Origin: Pinguiococcus pyrenoidosus
Taxonomy: Eukaryota; Sar; Pinguiophyceae; Pinguiochrysidales; Pinguiochrysidaceae
Direction: 5' to 3'
DNA: 22,970 nt
Assembly (NCBI GenBank): GCA_019677205.1
Contig: JAAMXY010001358.1
Span: 1 to 22,970 of the forward strand
In this document: positions 1 through 8,273 of the stretch, in pieces
How positions within the stretch are numbered: position 1 is the first letter of the stretch
Layout of the letters: every line of letters begins with the position of its first letter
The notes under the pieces: generated by a model
The model's database searches: none
Told to the model about the DNA's origin: nothing
What the model saw: the letters and a program-made list of their open reading frames with translations, nothing else
Position numbers and translations under genes: made by a program

Positions 1-62
1 CTCTTCCCCCCCGAGCACCTCTATCCCTCAGCGCGGTTCCCTCTACCGCCTCCACAAAGCAA

Positions 63-1244
63 ATGGGTGTCTGCAGCCGTATCTCCGTGGTCGTGGTGCC
101 GCTGCTGGCTTTCCTGCCCCTGTGGCTGCGGCTCCTGACCATCCGGACGTATCCCGTGCCAGCGAAGGGCATTGTGGTCATCACCGGGGCGTCGTCGGGC
201 ATCGGCTTGGACGCCGCGGTGGCGCTGGACAAGCAGGGCTTCACCGTGTACGCAGGAGTGCGGAAGGAGGAGGACATGCAGAGGATCTCTGCGGAGTTCC
301 CATCCATCCGGCCGATCCTCCTCGACGTGACCAAGGAAGCGCAGGTGTACAGCGCCTCTGAGAAGGTGGCGGCGGACGCGAAGAGCGAGGAGAAAGCCGT
401 CGTGGGCCTGGTGAACAACGCGGGAATCAGCAGACGTCTCCCCGTGGAGCTGGAAGACGTCGATGCGGTCCGGAGCCTCTTCGACGTCAACTTCTTCGGC
501 GTCTACACGGTCACGCAGGCGTTCCTGCCGCTGCTGCGTGAAAGCCAGGGGCGCATCGTCAACGTCGGCTCGGTGGCCAACTTCCTGCCGCACCCCGGCT
601 CCAGTGCTTACAGTGGAAGCAAGGCGGCGCTGAAGGTAGCGTCCACGCGATTCCCTCTGCCGCATGGGATGAAGGATCTCTCTCATGGTGCGGCAGTCTT
701 TCACAGATGCCTTGCGCATGGAAGTTAGCAAGTGGGACATGAGCGTCTCCATCCTGGAACCAGGATACGTGAAGACAAAGATCCTGCAGAAGACCATAGG
801 CGAGAACGCGCCGTGGCGGACAGCGGATCCGCAGAAGGTGCCAGCCGGTGCTGCTCGCAGCCTCTTGAAGCCGCTCTGTTAACGTGCGCTTCTCCGCATC
901 TGTGGCAAACGTAGATCCCCCTGTACCAGAAGTATGTCGACCACCAAGAGAAAGGGCGCCGTCGTTCCGAAACCATGGCGGATTCCACGGAGTAAGGAGC
1001 GATCGAGGCGCCTGACAAATTCTGGCAACGGAGGAGCAGACGAGCTCCACGACTCACAGCGCTTCTCTCCTCCATCAGGGTGACGAATGGCGCCATCATC
1101 CATGCGCTCACGAGCCCAACGCCTTCGATTCGATACGTCGTGGCCAACGTCAACGGGATTCCCAGCCAGCTAGTCAAGTTTCTCGTCGATGTCCTTCCCG
1201 AGCGCGTTTTCGACCTGGTCACGAGCAAGATGATGCCCGTGTAG
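63..1244 (+). CDS. Membrane-anchored short-chain dehydrogenase/reductase (retinol/17-beta-hydroxysteroid dehydrogenase-like)
   Basis: Exons 63-635, 697-837, 915-991 and 1079-1244 join into a 318-residue protein; the three GT-AG introns are 61, 77 and 87 bases. It is a classical SDR, an NAD(P)-dependent oxidoreductase of alcohols and ketones. The cofactor motif TGASSGIG lies at 41-48, NNAG at 118-121, the catalytic Ser at about 170 and YSGSK at 183-187 (Tyr183, Lys187). Residues 8-27 form a hydrophobic segment before the Rossmann fold, suggesting an ER or other membrane anchor. The C-terminal part (HALTSP, then RYVVAN) resembles the SDR9C/RDH group of steroid and retinoid dehydrogenases. The join at 635/697 restores the usual helix after YxxxK, and the join at 991/1079 restores a Glu-Val pair. 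The substrate cannot be told. The gene is convergent with the small gene at 1608-2153. Confidence 0.88.
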
Positions 1245-1607
1245 CGCCTTTCAGCGCTTCGCGACGGCAGCCGACGCAGCGACACGAGTTGCTGCCAAAA
1301 AGCGAAAGCCCGGAGGGCGAAGCAAGCATCTGTCGTTGATCCTTTTTTCAGCGTAGCATATCTAGTTGGGTTTTTCTTGCAAATCCGTCACGCAGTGCTC
1401 TCGGAAAACATCTCAGCGGCCTCTGCAATTCGAAAGGCGAAAGGCGAAAGGCGAAAGGCGAAAGGGGAAAGGCCACCCTCCGCCCTTTCAAGGACAATGA
1501 TCTTTAAAACCTCTCATGATGGCCCTGCCCACCCACTTGTGCTCGCTCTGCATCTCCTGAGTTGTATGGCGCCTACCCTACTTGTGCTGTGGCTCCTTCG
1601 GTCGACG
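1245..1607. other. Convergent 3' intergenic region
   Basis: This stretch lies between the stop of the dehydrogenase (+) and the stop of the small basic gene (-). I see no convincing reading frame. It holds the seven-base tandem repeat at 1431-1472. Both 3' untranslated regions must end here, but no clear polyadenylation signal could be assigned. Confidence 0.6.
1431..1472. repeat. Heptamer tandem repeat, unit CGAAAGG
   Basis: Five exact copies of CGAAAGG run from 1431 to 1465, followed by one variant copy (GGAAAGG) to 1472. It is a simple minisatellite-like array in the convergent 3' region and is probably length-variable between strains. Confidence 0.9.
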
Positions 1608-2153
1608 TCAACGCCGCGAGCTTCTTGTCGCGCTCCTAGTCGTCGCCGTCGCCGCCGCAAAGGCTTGGGTCCTTGATCGTCCCCTTTTCGACCGGCGTCT
1701 AGGCCGCTCCTCTTCGGCATGCCCGTGGCTCCGCCACAGCTTCTTGCTCAGCGCCGGATCAACGTGTTTCACATCGCACCAGGGTTTGGGGTGCTTCTGG
1801 ACCTGAGGATTTAGGGCGCAGTGGCGTCGAAACTGCCTCTCATGCACCCGCACCCATACTGCCGCATCTTGGAGTCTGCATCACGCGGGTAGAGGAGGAC
1901 AGTGGCAATGTCATCAGAGATGGAGAGCTTCAATGCCCAGAGTCCACCGATACCTTTTCTCCCGATGTTCTCGCTTAGCGGCGCTCATCTGCTCCAGAAT
2001 GCAGTCCAGAGGAGTGAAGTCTTCCGAGCGTCGTTTCGCCGCCTTTTCGCTGGCCTTCTGCACCAGGCGAAGCAGCTTGTCCCTCTTCAAGCCGCGCACA
2101 GCCGCCTCGACGCGCTCGCTGTGCGCCTCGCCCTTGGACTTGGTGCCAGGCAT
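1608..2153 (-). CDS. Small basic protein of unknown function, two exons
   Basis: I read this as exon 1 at 2153-1954 and exon 2 at 1875-1608, with a 78-base GT-AG intron (1876-1953, GTATCG to GATGCAG), giving 155 residues. The start is the first ATG in frame (MPGTKSKGEA). The first 65 residues are charged and probably helical, with the stretch KASEKAAKRRSEDFTPLDC. The second exon has HERQFRRHC and KHPKPWCDVKHVDPALSKKLW, then a highly basic tail rich in Arg, Ser and Thr that could be a nuclear or nucleolar signal. The phase-2 join brings two separate open frames together without a stop, which supports the model. I recognise no family. The Cys and His residues could bind metal, but their spacing matches no motif I know. 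It diverges from the plastid-protein gene at 2527. Confidence 0.5.
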
Positions 2154-2526
2154 CGAGGCCAGAGGGCCCTCAGGCCGGACCTCAGAGCTCTGACAATTCG
2201 CTGCGAAGTCCTTGCATACAACGCAGAGCCACAGCGGATGACAAACGTCAGCGATGATCACAGAGAGAGTGGGGGGAAGAAAGGCGCTTTAAGAACATTC
2301 CTGGCGTTGCCGCTTGGTGACAGACAGATAAAACGATGACGCTGTCAAGTCAGCTGATCCGGCGCGGAGATTCTTATGATGATAATAGAAAGAATGAAGA
2401 GAAGAAGGAAGCACCCATCGTGACGTGGCGTTTGGCCAGAGCGCCACAGGGGAGCGGCGCTCTCAGGCGTCATTGAGGGGCTCCAGACCTCGCTGCCTTG
2501 AGACGGGCTGCCTGAGAAGGGCGGTG
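2154..2526. promoter_or_regulatory. Divergent intergenic region between 1608-2153(-) and 2527-3591(+)
   Basis: These 373 bases separate the start codons of two divergent genes and should contain both promoters. The frame of the right-hand gene stays open leftwards to 2425 but has no ATG there. The frame of the left-hand gene also stays open to about 2261 without an ATG. No specific element was recognised. Confidence 0.45.
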
Positions 2527-3591
2527 ATGTGGCGATTTCTCCGGACGGTGCTGGCGCTGCTGCTGGCGCTGGCGTGGCAGCATGCGAGCCAAGCTAAGAC
2601 AGTCCGCCCTTCCAGCCGCAGGGGACTTGGACAGCTCTCCACGTTCGCCACGGCGGCCCTGGCAAAGGCTCATGCTGCGCTGGCCGTGGAAAAGGCCTAC
2701 CCCGTGGAGCTGAACACGGCGGTGGATGGCGTCATGCCCACCGGAAGGCAAGCCGCAAGGGCGGCGGCTCTGGCCAGAGCGAAAGCGGCGGAGAGCGGGC
2801 CCAACAAGATCTACGGCGAGACGGAGAAGCTGATTACCATGCGAGAGATGAGACAGCCCAGCCCGCTCGCGGGGTCCAGCGTAGATGTGCTAGGGATGAG
2901 CTTGAGCGCCGTCGACGCCGGCGGGACTCTGATGTGGGCGGTTGCCATCTTCTTCGGCATCCCCTCTCCTTTGCTCTTCGTGGGAGTCACGGAGGGCCTC
3001 GACGTGCGCTTTTCGCACCGGGTAGAGCTGTGGTTGGCGACCCTGCTGGGCAAAGGAGAGGAGCAGTGGGCCACAGACCGCGCGGAAGGGTTCCAGGCGG
3101 AAGCCCCGCTGCCCTACACCGCCGCGGTGGCGGCGGCGTGTGTGCCAGTGGGCTTTGTCGTTGACCAGGCAACCACGTTCATGGTGAGCGGAGACCACGG
3201 CTGGAGCGCTTCCCTCGGCACGTGCGCCGCCATTGCCGCCTTATTTCTGGAGGTGGGGCGGCCCAAGCGTCTTAGCAGGGAGGAGAAAGAGATGCGGGAT
3301 ACGCTTTGGCAGGACTTCGGCGACTTTGCCCAGTTGCGCCTCGTGCGCAAGACGGGCGGTGTTCATGTGTCTGATGTGATCAAGTCCTTCCGGAAGACGA
3401 ACATCCGATACATCGGCTCCCAGCGGGCATCCGACACGGACATTGAGGACGCCGTGCGATCGTGGTATCAGGGCAGCCTGAGCAACGCGGGGTTCCTTCG
3501 GGACGTCGTGCTGCTCTCGGAGACCGACTCCATGGAGCGGGCGAACAGGATCTTGCAGGAGGTGGAGGAGAAGCGAACCCGGTCAGCGTAG
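2527..3591 (+). CDS. Plastid-targeted membrane protein of unknown function
   Basis: An intronless 354-residue protein. The start is the only upstream ATG in a frame open from 2425. Residues 1-23 are a textbook signal peptide (Leu/Ala-rich core ending ASQA). A Ser/Arg/Ala-rich, acid-poor stretch follows (SSRRGLGQLST), the bipartite layout used to enter complex plastids. No Phe stands at the predicted cleavage site, unlike the strict ASAF rule of diatoms and cryptophytes. The mature part has hydrophobic segments near residues 133-153 and 196-240, then a soluble charged C-terminus with FRKTNIRYIGS and DIEDAVRSWYQGS. I do not recognise a family. The C-terminal block looks like an ordered domain, so this is probably a conserved thylakoid or envelope protein. 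It is convergent with the tRNA ligase gene. Confidence 0.72.
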   Translation: MWRFLRTVLALLLALAWQHASQAKTVRPSSRRGLGQLSTFATAALAKAHAALAVEKAYPVELNTAVDGVMPTGRQAARAAALARAKAAESGPNKIYGETEKLITMREMRQPSPLAGSSVDVLGMSLSAVDAGGTLMWAVAIFFGIPSPLLFVGVTEGLDVRFSHRVELWLATLLGKGEEQWATDRAEGFQAEAPLPYTAAVAAACVPVGFVVDQATTFMVSGDHGWSASLGTCAAIAALFLEVGRPKRLSREEKEMRDTLWQDFGDFAQLRLVRKTGGVHVSDVIKSFRKTNIRYIGSQRASDTDIEDAVRSWYQGSLSNAGFLRDVVLLSETDSMERANRILQEVEEKRTRSA

Positions 3592-3857
3592 TTGCAGCGG
3601 ACTGGCTGCTTCGTGGTCGTGAGCGACACGAGCTTTCGAGGCGTTCCTGTACATACCGCCGAGGCGATGGAAGCTTCCGGCGGGACGATTGCTAGCTTGG
3701 AGAAGGAGTAGAGCGGTGAACCTGTCGACCACTGCCTTTCGCCGCCGTTTAGCGAAAAAAGAGACAGCTGCAGAGCGTTGTGAGAGCCTGGAGCGAATTC
3801 GCTGTGTTCCTGCCTGTCTCTCGCCTTGTATCGGTGTCCTTGTCCCGATCCTCATCA

Positions 3858-6800
3858 CTATCCAAATCTCACGTGCGCCGCGAGCTTTAGTCGGGTTTTC
3901 TGCCTGTGCTTGACCACCCACGACCCGCTCGGCTCCGCTGCGCCGTCGGCCTCCCCCAAAAGCGACTGCGCCAAGCGAAGGCCATCTACTGGTCTAGCGC
4001 CCCCGTGCAGGGACGCGAGGTCCGTGATGTGCAGCAGGCTCCCGTGGGAAGAACGATGTTCTGATCCCAGATCCTGCTCCACGTCGACCCCGTCGATGCC
4101 CTCCACCAGCCAGATCCCTACGGTCCTCTTGCGCGTCTGCCTGCCGCCATCGGAGCCATCCTCCACGAAGGAGGCTGTTACGTACTCCGAGGTGCGCACG
4201 CAAACCGGGACGCCGCGGCTGGCATCGGCGCTTTCGATTCGGTCTTCCCAGCGCTCGAAAGCCGCCTTCCGCAGTCCGTTGCGAGCTGCTTCCGTTGCCG
4301 CGTCCGCCACCTGTCCAGGACTTCCGGACGACCAATTGGGTGACACCAGGGTGCAGTGAAGCTGCCCGTGCTCGCCGCTTAGCAAGATGCCGTCGAGGAA
4401 AGCTGCGACGTAGCTTCGCCCGCCCGATCTTCTGCACGCGGTGTCACTCAGGTCCGAGTGACGCGCGACAATCTCGAGAAGCCTTGCGGGTTGCGGCAGG
4501 GCCCGTGCATCCACCGCCAGAACCTGCGCGGCAAGATCGAGCAGAGCGGGAGGGAGGTCGTCCTCGCTGTCATGCATCGAGAAGAACGCATCACTCACCA
4601 CCGCGACAGTGTCGGGGTCGTGCATCACCCCTTCCAGCGTTCCGAGGCTTCGTCGATAGGACCTCACAAAGTTGCCCCAGAAGACTTCGCGAAGCTTGCT
4701 TTCGCCGAGCTTCATGGTCAGAGACGATTCGTACGGGCTCGAAGGCCTCCCCTCGGCCGGGCGAGCACACACGCGCTCAAAGCACAGCTCAAGGTTCTTC
4801 TCCTCTTTCTGTGCGGGCGCGAACACGAGAAGAACCCGCGCTCGGTGATGCTTCGACACGGCCCTGAGCATCTTCACGAGACCCTCCAGGTTCGGGATGT
4901 TCTTGTCGTGGACCACGATGGACCCTGCCTCGGCATGCTCAAGCGCCGACCTGAAGGCCGAGTCGAAGCTCTTCTTCTTGTGCACGTCCGACGACACCAG
5001 GTACACCCTCCTTCCTACCTGGTCCTCTCGCTTCTCCTCATCTTTGCCTTGCACGGAGCCTTCGGGCTCGGTCCGCGAGGCCAAGCTGGTCACGGCCCTT
5101 GCCAAGGTGGATTTGCCGCCGCCCGGCAGAATTCCCACGGTGGCCAGCACGGTAACGACGTTGCCAGCTGTCTCTGCGCCGTCGTCGCGTGGTCGGGTGA
5201 TGAGCTCCTGCCACTCCGCGGGCGACGGATTCTCTAGGTACCCAGCCGCCGTGTGCTGCAGGTCGCGGAGCTTCTGAAGGAATCCACGGCGTCTTCGGAA
5301 GGTGGCACTCTCCGACCGCGGCACCGATTCCCCATTCTCCGCCTCTCCCGTCGCATCGGACGCAAGAGAGCTGTCGTAGAAGACGCCAATGATCGCACTT
5401 CCCGCCTTCCTGGGAAGGTGGTCGAACTTGGGAAACGAGTCTTGCAGGTATGCGGCACTGTTCATCTGGGGTCTCACACGCTTCTTCTTGCCGGGGACGG
5501 GCAGCGCGTCGGGTAGCGATAGCTTGTACTCGTCGAGCGAGTGACCCACCAGGTCCTCCAGCTCTTCCGAGCTGCTCAGATTCACGACAACCAGCGCGAG
5601 GTTCAGCGGACTCGGCTCCGATTCCGTCACGGTGGAGTCCCCTTCTGTTCGATGCTGCCAATCACGATACCATGGCTCGAACACCTTGAGATATCGATCC
5701 GTCCGGAAGAGCTCGACGTGCTGGGGACTCAAGCGCGCTGCGTGTGCCGCCCACCGGTTCGTCATGTCCTGGATCCAGGCCATGTGCGCCTCCGGCCAGC
5801 TCCATTGCTTGAGCCGGTTTGCCACAGCTTGGCGATAGCCCTCAGCCCCATACGCTTGCAAATGCGGAAAGAGGTTCCGCACCATGAAGGTGCGGCCGAT
5901 GTAGCGACCACACTTCAACTTCACCGTCTCCACTATTCTTTCGCCCGTTTCGGGGAAGGCCTGCGCGGCAAGCGTGGCGTTGTGGCGCATCGGCGCCGCG
6001 CGCAGCACCATTCCCCGCAGCAGTGGCTGGCAGCTATGCATGCGCCAGCTGTAGAACACGTCGTCGGACAGAACCTGCACGTGCAGGAGAAGCGACTTAT
6101 CCGGCGCCCGGTATCCGCGGAGCTTCACGAGATGCCCGTACGCGATCGCAAGCTGCTTCATCATGTGTGGAAGCGCATGGCGTCGTCCAGTCGGCAGGGC
6201 GCGGACGTCCTCCTTCTTCGCCTCGCCGCCGGCCTCGCCGCCGGCCTCGTCGCGATCTACATCGTCGGCGACTGCCTCCAAGTCGCGAAGGCTAACGTCC
6301 GTGGGAATGCTCGCGTCCGCAGGTTTTCCGCAAAGCTCGGAGAGATCTGGCCTTGCACACAGCTCCCACAAGGTCTCCTGCGGCATGGCTTCACCGGAGG
6401 TCCTTCGCGCCTCGTCTGCTTCCACCCCGGCGAGGAATCCTTCTTCATGCAACTGGGACGGTGGCAACGAGGCGTCCAGCTCGAACATCATCTTCCCAGC
6501 CCTTGCGAACACACCCAGCATGCTTGTGAGCTGAGCAGAGCAGGCGTCTCGGTAGAGACTCAAGGCTTTGGCCATCGCCGACATGTCTCCCTCGACGCGG
6601 TGAATGACAAAGCCCTCGCAGATCTCGCCCTGGAGGTGGCGGTGGAGCAAGAGTGGCTGCACGAGCGCGTAGTTGCTCAGCAGCTGCTCCAGGTCCGACG
6701 TGTGCGCCGTGAAGCGGATCGCCTCCAAGGCCTCTGCAAGGGCGGTGCATCGTCCCGCGGGCACCAAGAACATTTCCGTTGCAGGGAGGGCCCAGGTGGC

Positions 6801-7778
6801 GCAGAAGTGCAGCAGCTGCCCGAGCGACAGCACTTGGGAGCGTGAGGGATCCGCCGGATCCACTCGGGTGACCAGGGTGACGACGAAGAACGCGCTGTAT
6901 ACCCGGCCCTCAACGCTTGCGTCCTCAGGGTGCAGCTCCGCATTGAAGTCTACGCAAGGCAGGGCGCCGTGATCTCCGAGCAGGTGTGGAGCAACGACTT
7001 CCATGCAGACGGTGAGCTGATGCTCCTGGAGCGAGTCGTAGAACGCGTCGGGATCCCTCCCCGAGGCGCGGAGGAGCCTCGTGACGAGGATTCGCGCCAC
7101 GTTCGTGTACGTGTTGTTCGCCGCATTCTTTGAGAAGTACACGCCGCCAGGCCCCAGCATGACCAGAGAGCCGCTGTACTTGAAGGTCAACGCGGCGAAG
7201 TGGCCAGCCTCCTCGGCGCTCTGCGCCAGCTGCGAAAGGTTGCTGACGTTCATGAACTTGCCCAGGAAGCTGCTGAACATTTGCCAAGGCAGTCGGACCA
7301 TCCATAGCGGCGTCGCTGCCTCCCCCAGACACTCCCTTTCCACCGACAGGGAGCTCTGCAGGGCCTCAAGCATCTCGGGCGCCGGCTGCCACCCCGCCCA
7401 GAGGCACACTCGCTCCGATCTGCCCGCCAGGAGGCTCCCGTCCAGCAGCAGGGGCCAGAGCTCCGCGACTTCCTTCCACACCACAACGGCTCTCGGCTCA
7501 TACTCCTCAATGGTCGTCGCCAACTCTTCGATGCGGCAGCGGCGGAAGCTGAACGACGTCGCCAACACCGGCATGACGTCGTTCGCGCCGCTGCTGAGCG
7601 ATATCAACACGCTCTTTAGACCGCTCTGCGACGTGATCAGCTCGGTCTCGGCCATGAAATCCGTCTCGAAGGCGCCATCTGCCAAGAACACCACCGGCGA
7701 GCCTTTCAGCAGGGACCACAGCGGCGCGTTCGCGCGCCGAAGCAGTTGGAAGCATCTTCCCAAGGAGTTTTCCTCCAT
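3858..7778 (-). CDS. Three-domain tRNA ligase (Trl1/RNL type: RNA ligase, polynucleotide kinase, 2',3'-cyclic phosphodiesterase)
   Basis: A single uninterrupted frame of 1306 residues. The frame stays open to 7940, but 7778 is the first ATG. This enzyme heals and seals tRNA halves after intron removal, and HAC1/XBP1-type mRNA in fungi. The ligase domain has motif I KYSGS with the AMP-accepting Lys near residue 200, motif III CMEVVAPH, motif IV EGFVIH near 388 and motif V VKLK near 620-622. The kinase P-loop ILPGGGKST has its Lys near 889 and is followed by VVHDKNIPN. The phosphodiesterase domain carries two HxT motifs, LHCT (His near 1141) and LHIT (His near 1250). The order matches fungal and plant ligases, which are mostly about 800-1100 residues; the excess is N-terminal (about 190 residues before motif I) and in linkers. 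It is divergent from the parvulin-MiaB gene. Confidence 0.88.
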   Translation of the reverse strand: MEENSLGRCFQLLRRANAPLWSLLKGSPVVFLADGAFETDFMAETELITSQSGLKSVLISLSSGANDVMPVLATSFSFRRCRIEELATTIEEYEPRAVVVWKEVAELWPLLLDGSLLAGRSERVCLWAGWQPAPEMLEALQSSLSVERECLGEAATPLWMVRLPWQMFSSFLGKFMNVSNLSQLAQSAEEAGHFAALTFKYSGSLVMLGPGGVYFSKNAANNTYTNVARILVTRLLRASGRDPDAFYDSLQEHQLTVCMEVVAPHLLGDHGALPCVDFNAELHPEDASVEGRVYSAFFVVTLVTRVDPADPSRSQVLSLGQLLHFCATWALPATEMFLVPAGRCTALAEALEAIRFTAHTSDLEQLLSNYALVQPLLLHRHLQGEICEGFVIHRVEGDMSAMAKALSLYRDACSAQLTSMLGVFARAGKMMFELDASLPPSQLHEEGFLAGVEADEARRTSGEAMPQETLWELCARPDLSELCGKPADASIPTDVSLRDLEAVADDVDRDEAGGEAGGEAKKEDVRALPTGRRHALPHMMKQLAIAYGHLVKLRGYRAPDKSLLLHVQVLSDDVFYSWRMHSCQPLLRGMVLRAAPMRHNATLAAQAFPETGERIVETVKLKCGRYIGRTFMVRNLFPHLQAYGAEGYRQAVANRLKQWSWPEAHMAWIQDMTNRWAAHAARLSPQHVELFRTDRYLKVFEPWYRDWQHRTEGDSTVTESEPSPLNLALVVVNLSSSEELEDLVGHSLDEYKLSLPDALPVPGKKKRVRPQMNSAAYLQDSFPKFDHLPRKAGSAIIGVFYDSSLASDATGEAENGESVPRSESATFRRRRGFLQKLRDLQHTAAGYLENPSPAEWQELITRPRDDGAETAGNVVTVLATVGILPGGGKSTLARAVTSLASRTEPEGSVQGKDEEKREDQVGRRVYLVSSDVHKKKSFDSAFRSALEHAEAGSIVVHDKNIPNLEGLVKMLRAVSKHHRARVLLVFAPAQKEEKNLELCFERVCARPAEGRPSSPYESSLTMKLGESKLREVFWGNFVRSYRRSLGTLEGVMHDPDTVAVVSDAFFSMHDSEDDLPPALLDLAAQVLAVDARALPQPARLLEIVARHSDLSDTACRRSGGRSYVAAFLDGILLSGEHGQLHCTLVSPNWSSGSPGQVADAATEAARNGLRKAAFERWEDRIESADASRGVPVCVRTSEYVTASFVEDGSDGGRQTRKRTVGIWLVEGIDGVDVEQDLGSEHRSSHGSLLHITDLASLHGGARPVDGLRLAQSLLGEADGAAEPSGSWVVKHRQKTRLKLAAHVRFG

Positions 7779-8273
7779 TTTGGCGCCGCAAGTCACAACC
7801 TGCCACGTCGAGGTCTTCGCAAAAGCAGACTCTCGGCGGTGGCGAAGCGTGTGGGAGGATCCGTGTGGTGGACAGCACTGCCACAGGAAAAAGTGAGGCG
7901 CTCGCAGCGCCGTCGTGTCTGTCCGGAGGCGCCGGCGCAAACACTGACGCTGCTGAGGACAGTCCGCAAAAGAACCTGCTCCAATATCACAGCGCGATTG
8001 AGATCTTAAAAGTTTTCAAATGTTTTGAATCACGCTTGAGCAGACTGGATTGGACCCGGCAAGATCGAGATACTCCCCTGTAGTACCTGGTGGTACACAA
8101 CATGGCTGGCGCGCCCGCTAGTCTGCATTGAACCCGGAGTTGACGTTTCGACGCCACAGGGGCCCTCTCCAGCCTCTCAGCGAGACAGCCGCGTTGCTTG
8201 GAGCTCCTGGAGGACTCTGTAGCTCGACTCGAGGGTGGAGAGGCATCTCGGCTTCCTTGCGGCACTTGGAACA
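7779..8273. promoter_or_regulatory. Divergent intergenic region between tRNA ligase and parvulin-MiaB genes
   Basis: These 495 bases separate the start codons of two divergent tRNA-maturation genes and probably act as a bidirectional promoter. Both flanking frames remain open a little way into it (to 7940 on the minus strand, from 8235 on the plus strand) but only with non-ATG codons. An A/T-richer stretch at about 7980-8040 stands out against the GC-rich surroundings. No specific transcription-factor site was recognised. Confidence 0.5.

Noticed and set aside
1861-1980. Minus-strand frame reading SISDDIATVLLYPRD and CGCMRGSF
   Set aside because: It looked coding, but it has a stop upstream and is mostly inside the 78-base intron of the small basic gene. 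Splicing gives a longer continuous frame instead.
5541-6845. Plus-strand open frame of 434 codons, plus others at 4458-5237 and 7081-7896
   Set aside because: They lie antisense to the tRNA ligase, whose catalytic motifs are unmistakable. Long shadow frames are expected in GC-rich coding DNA.
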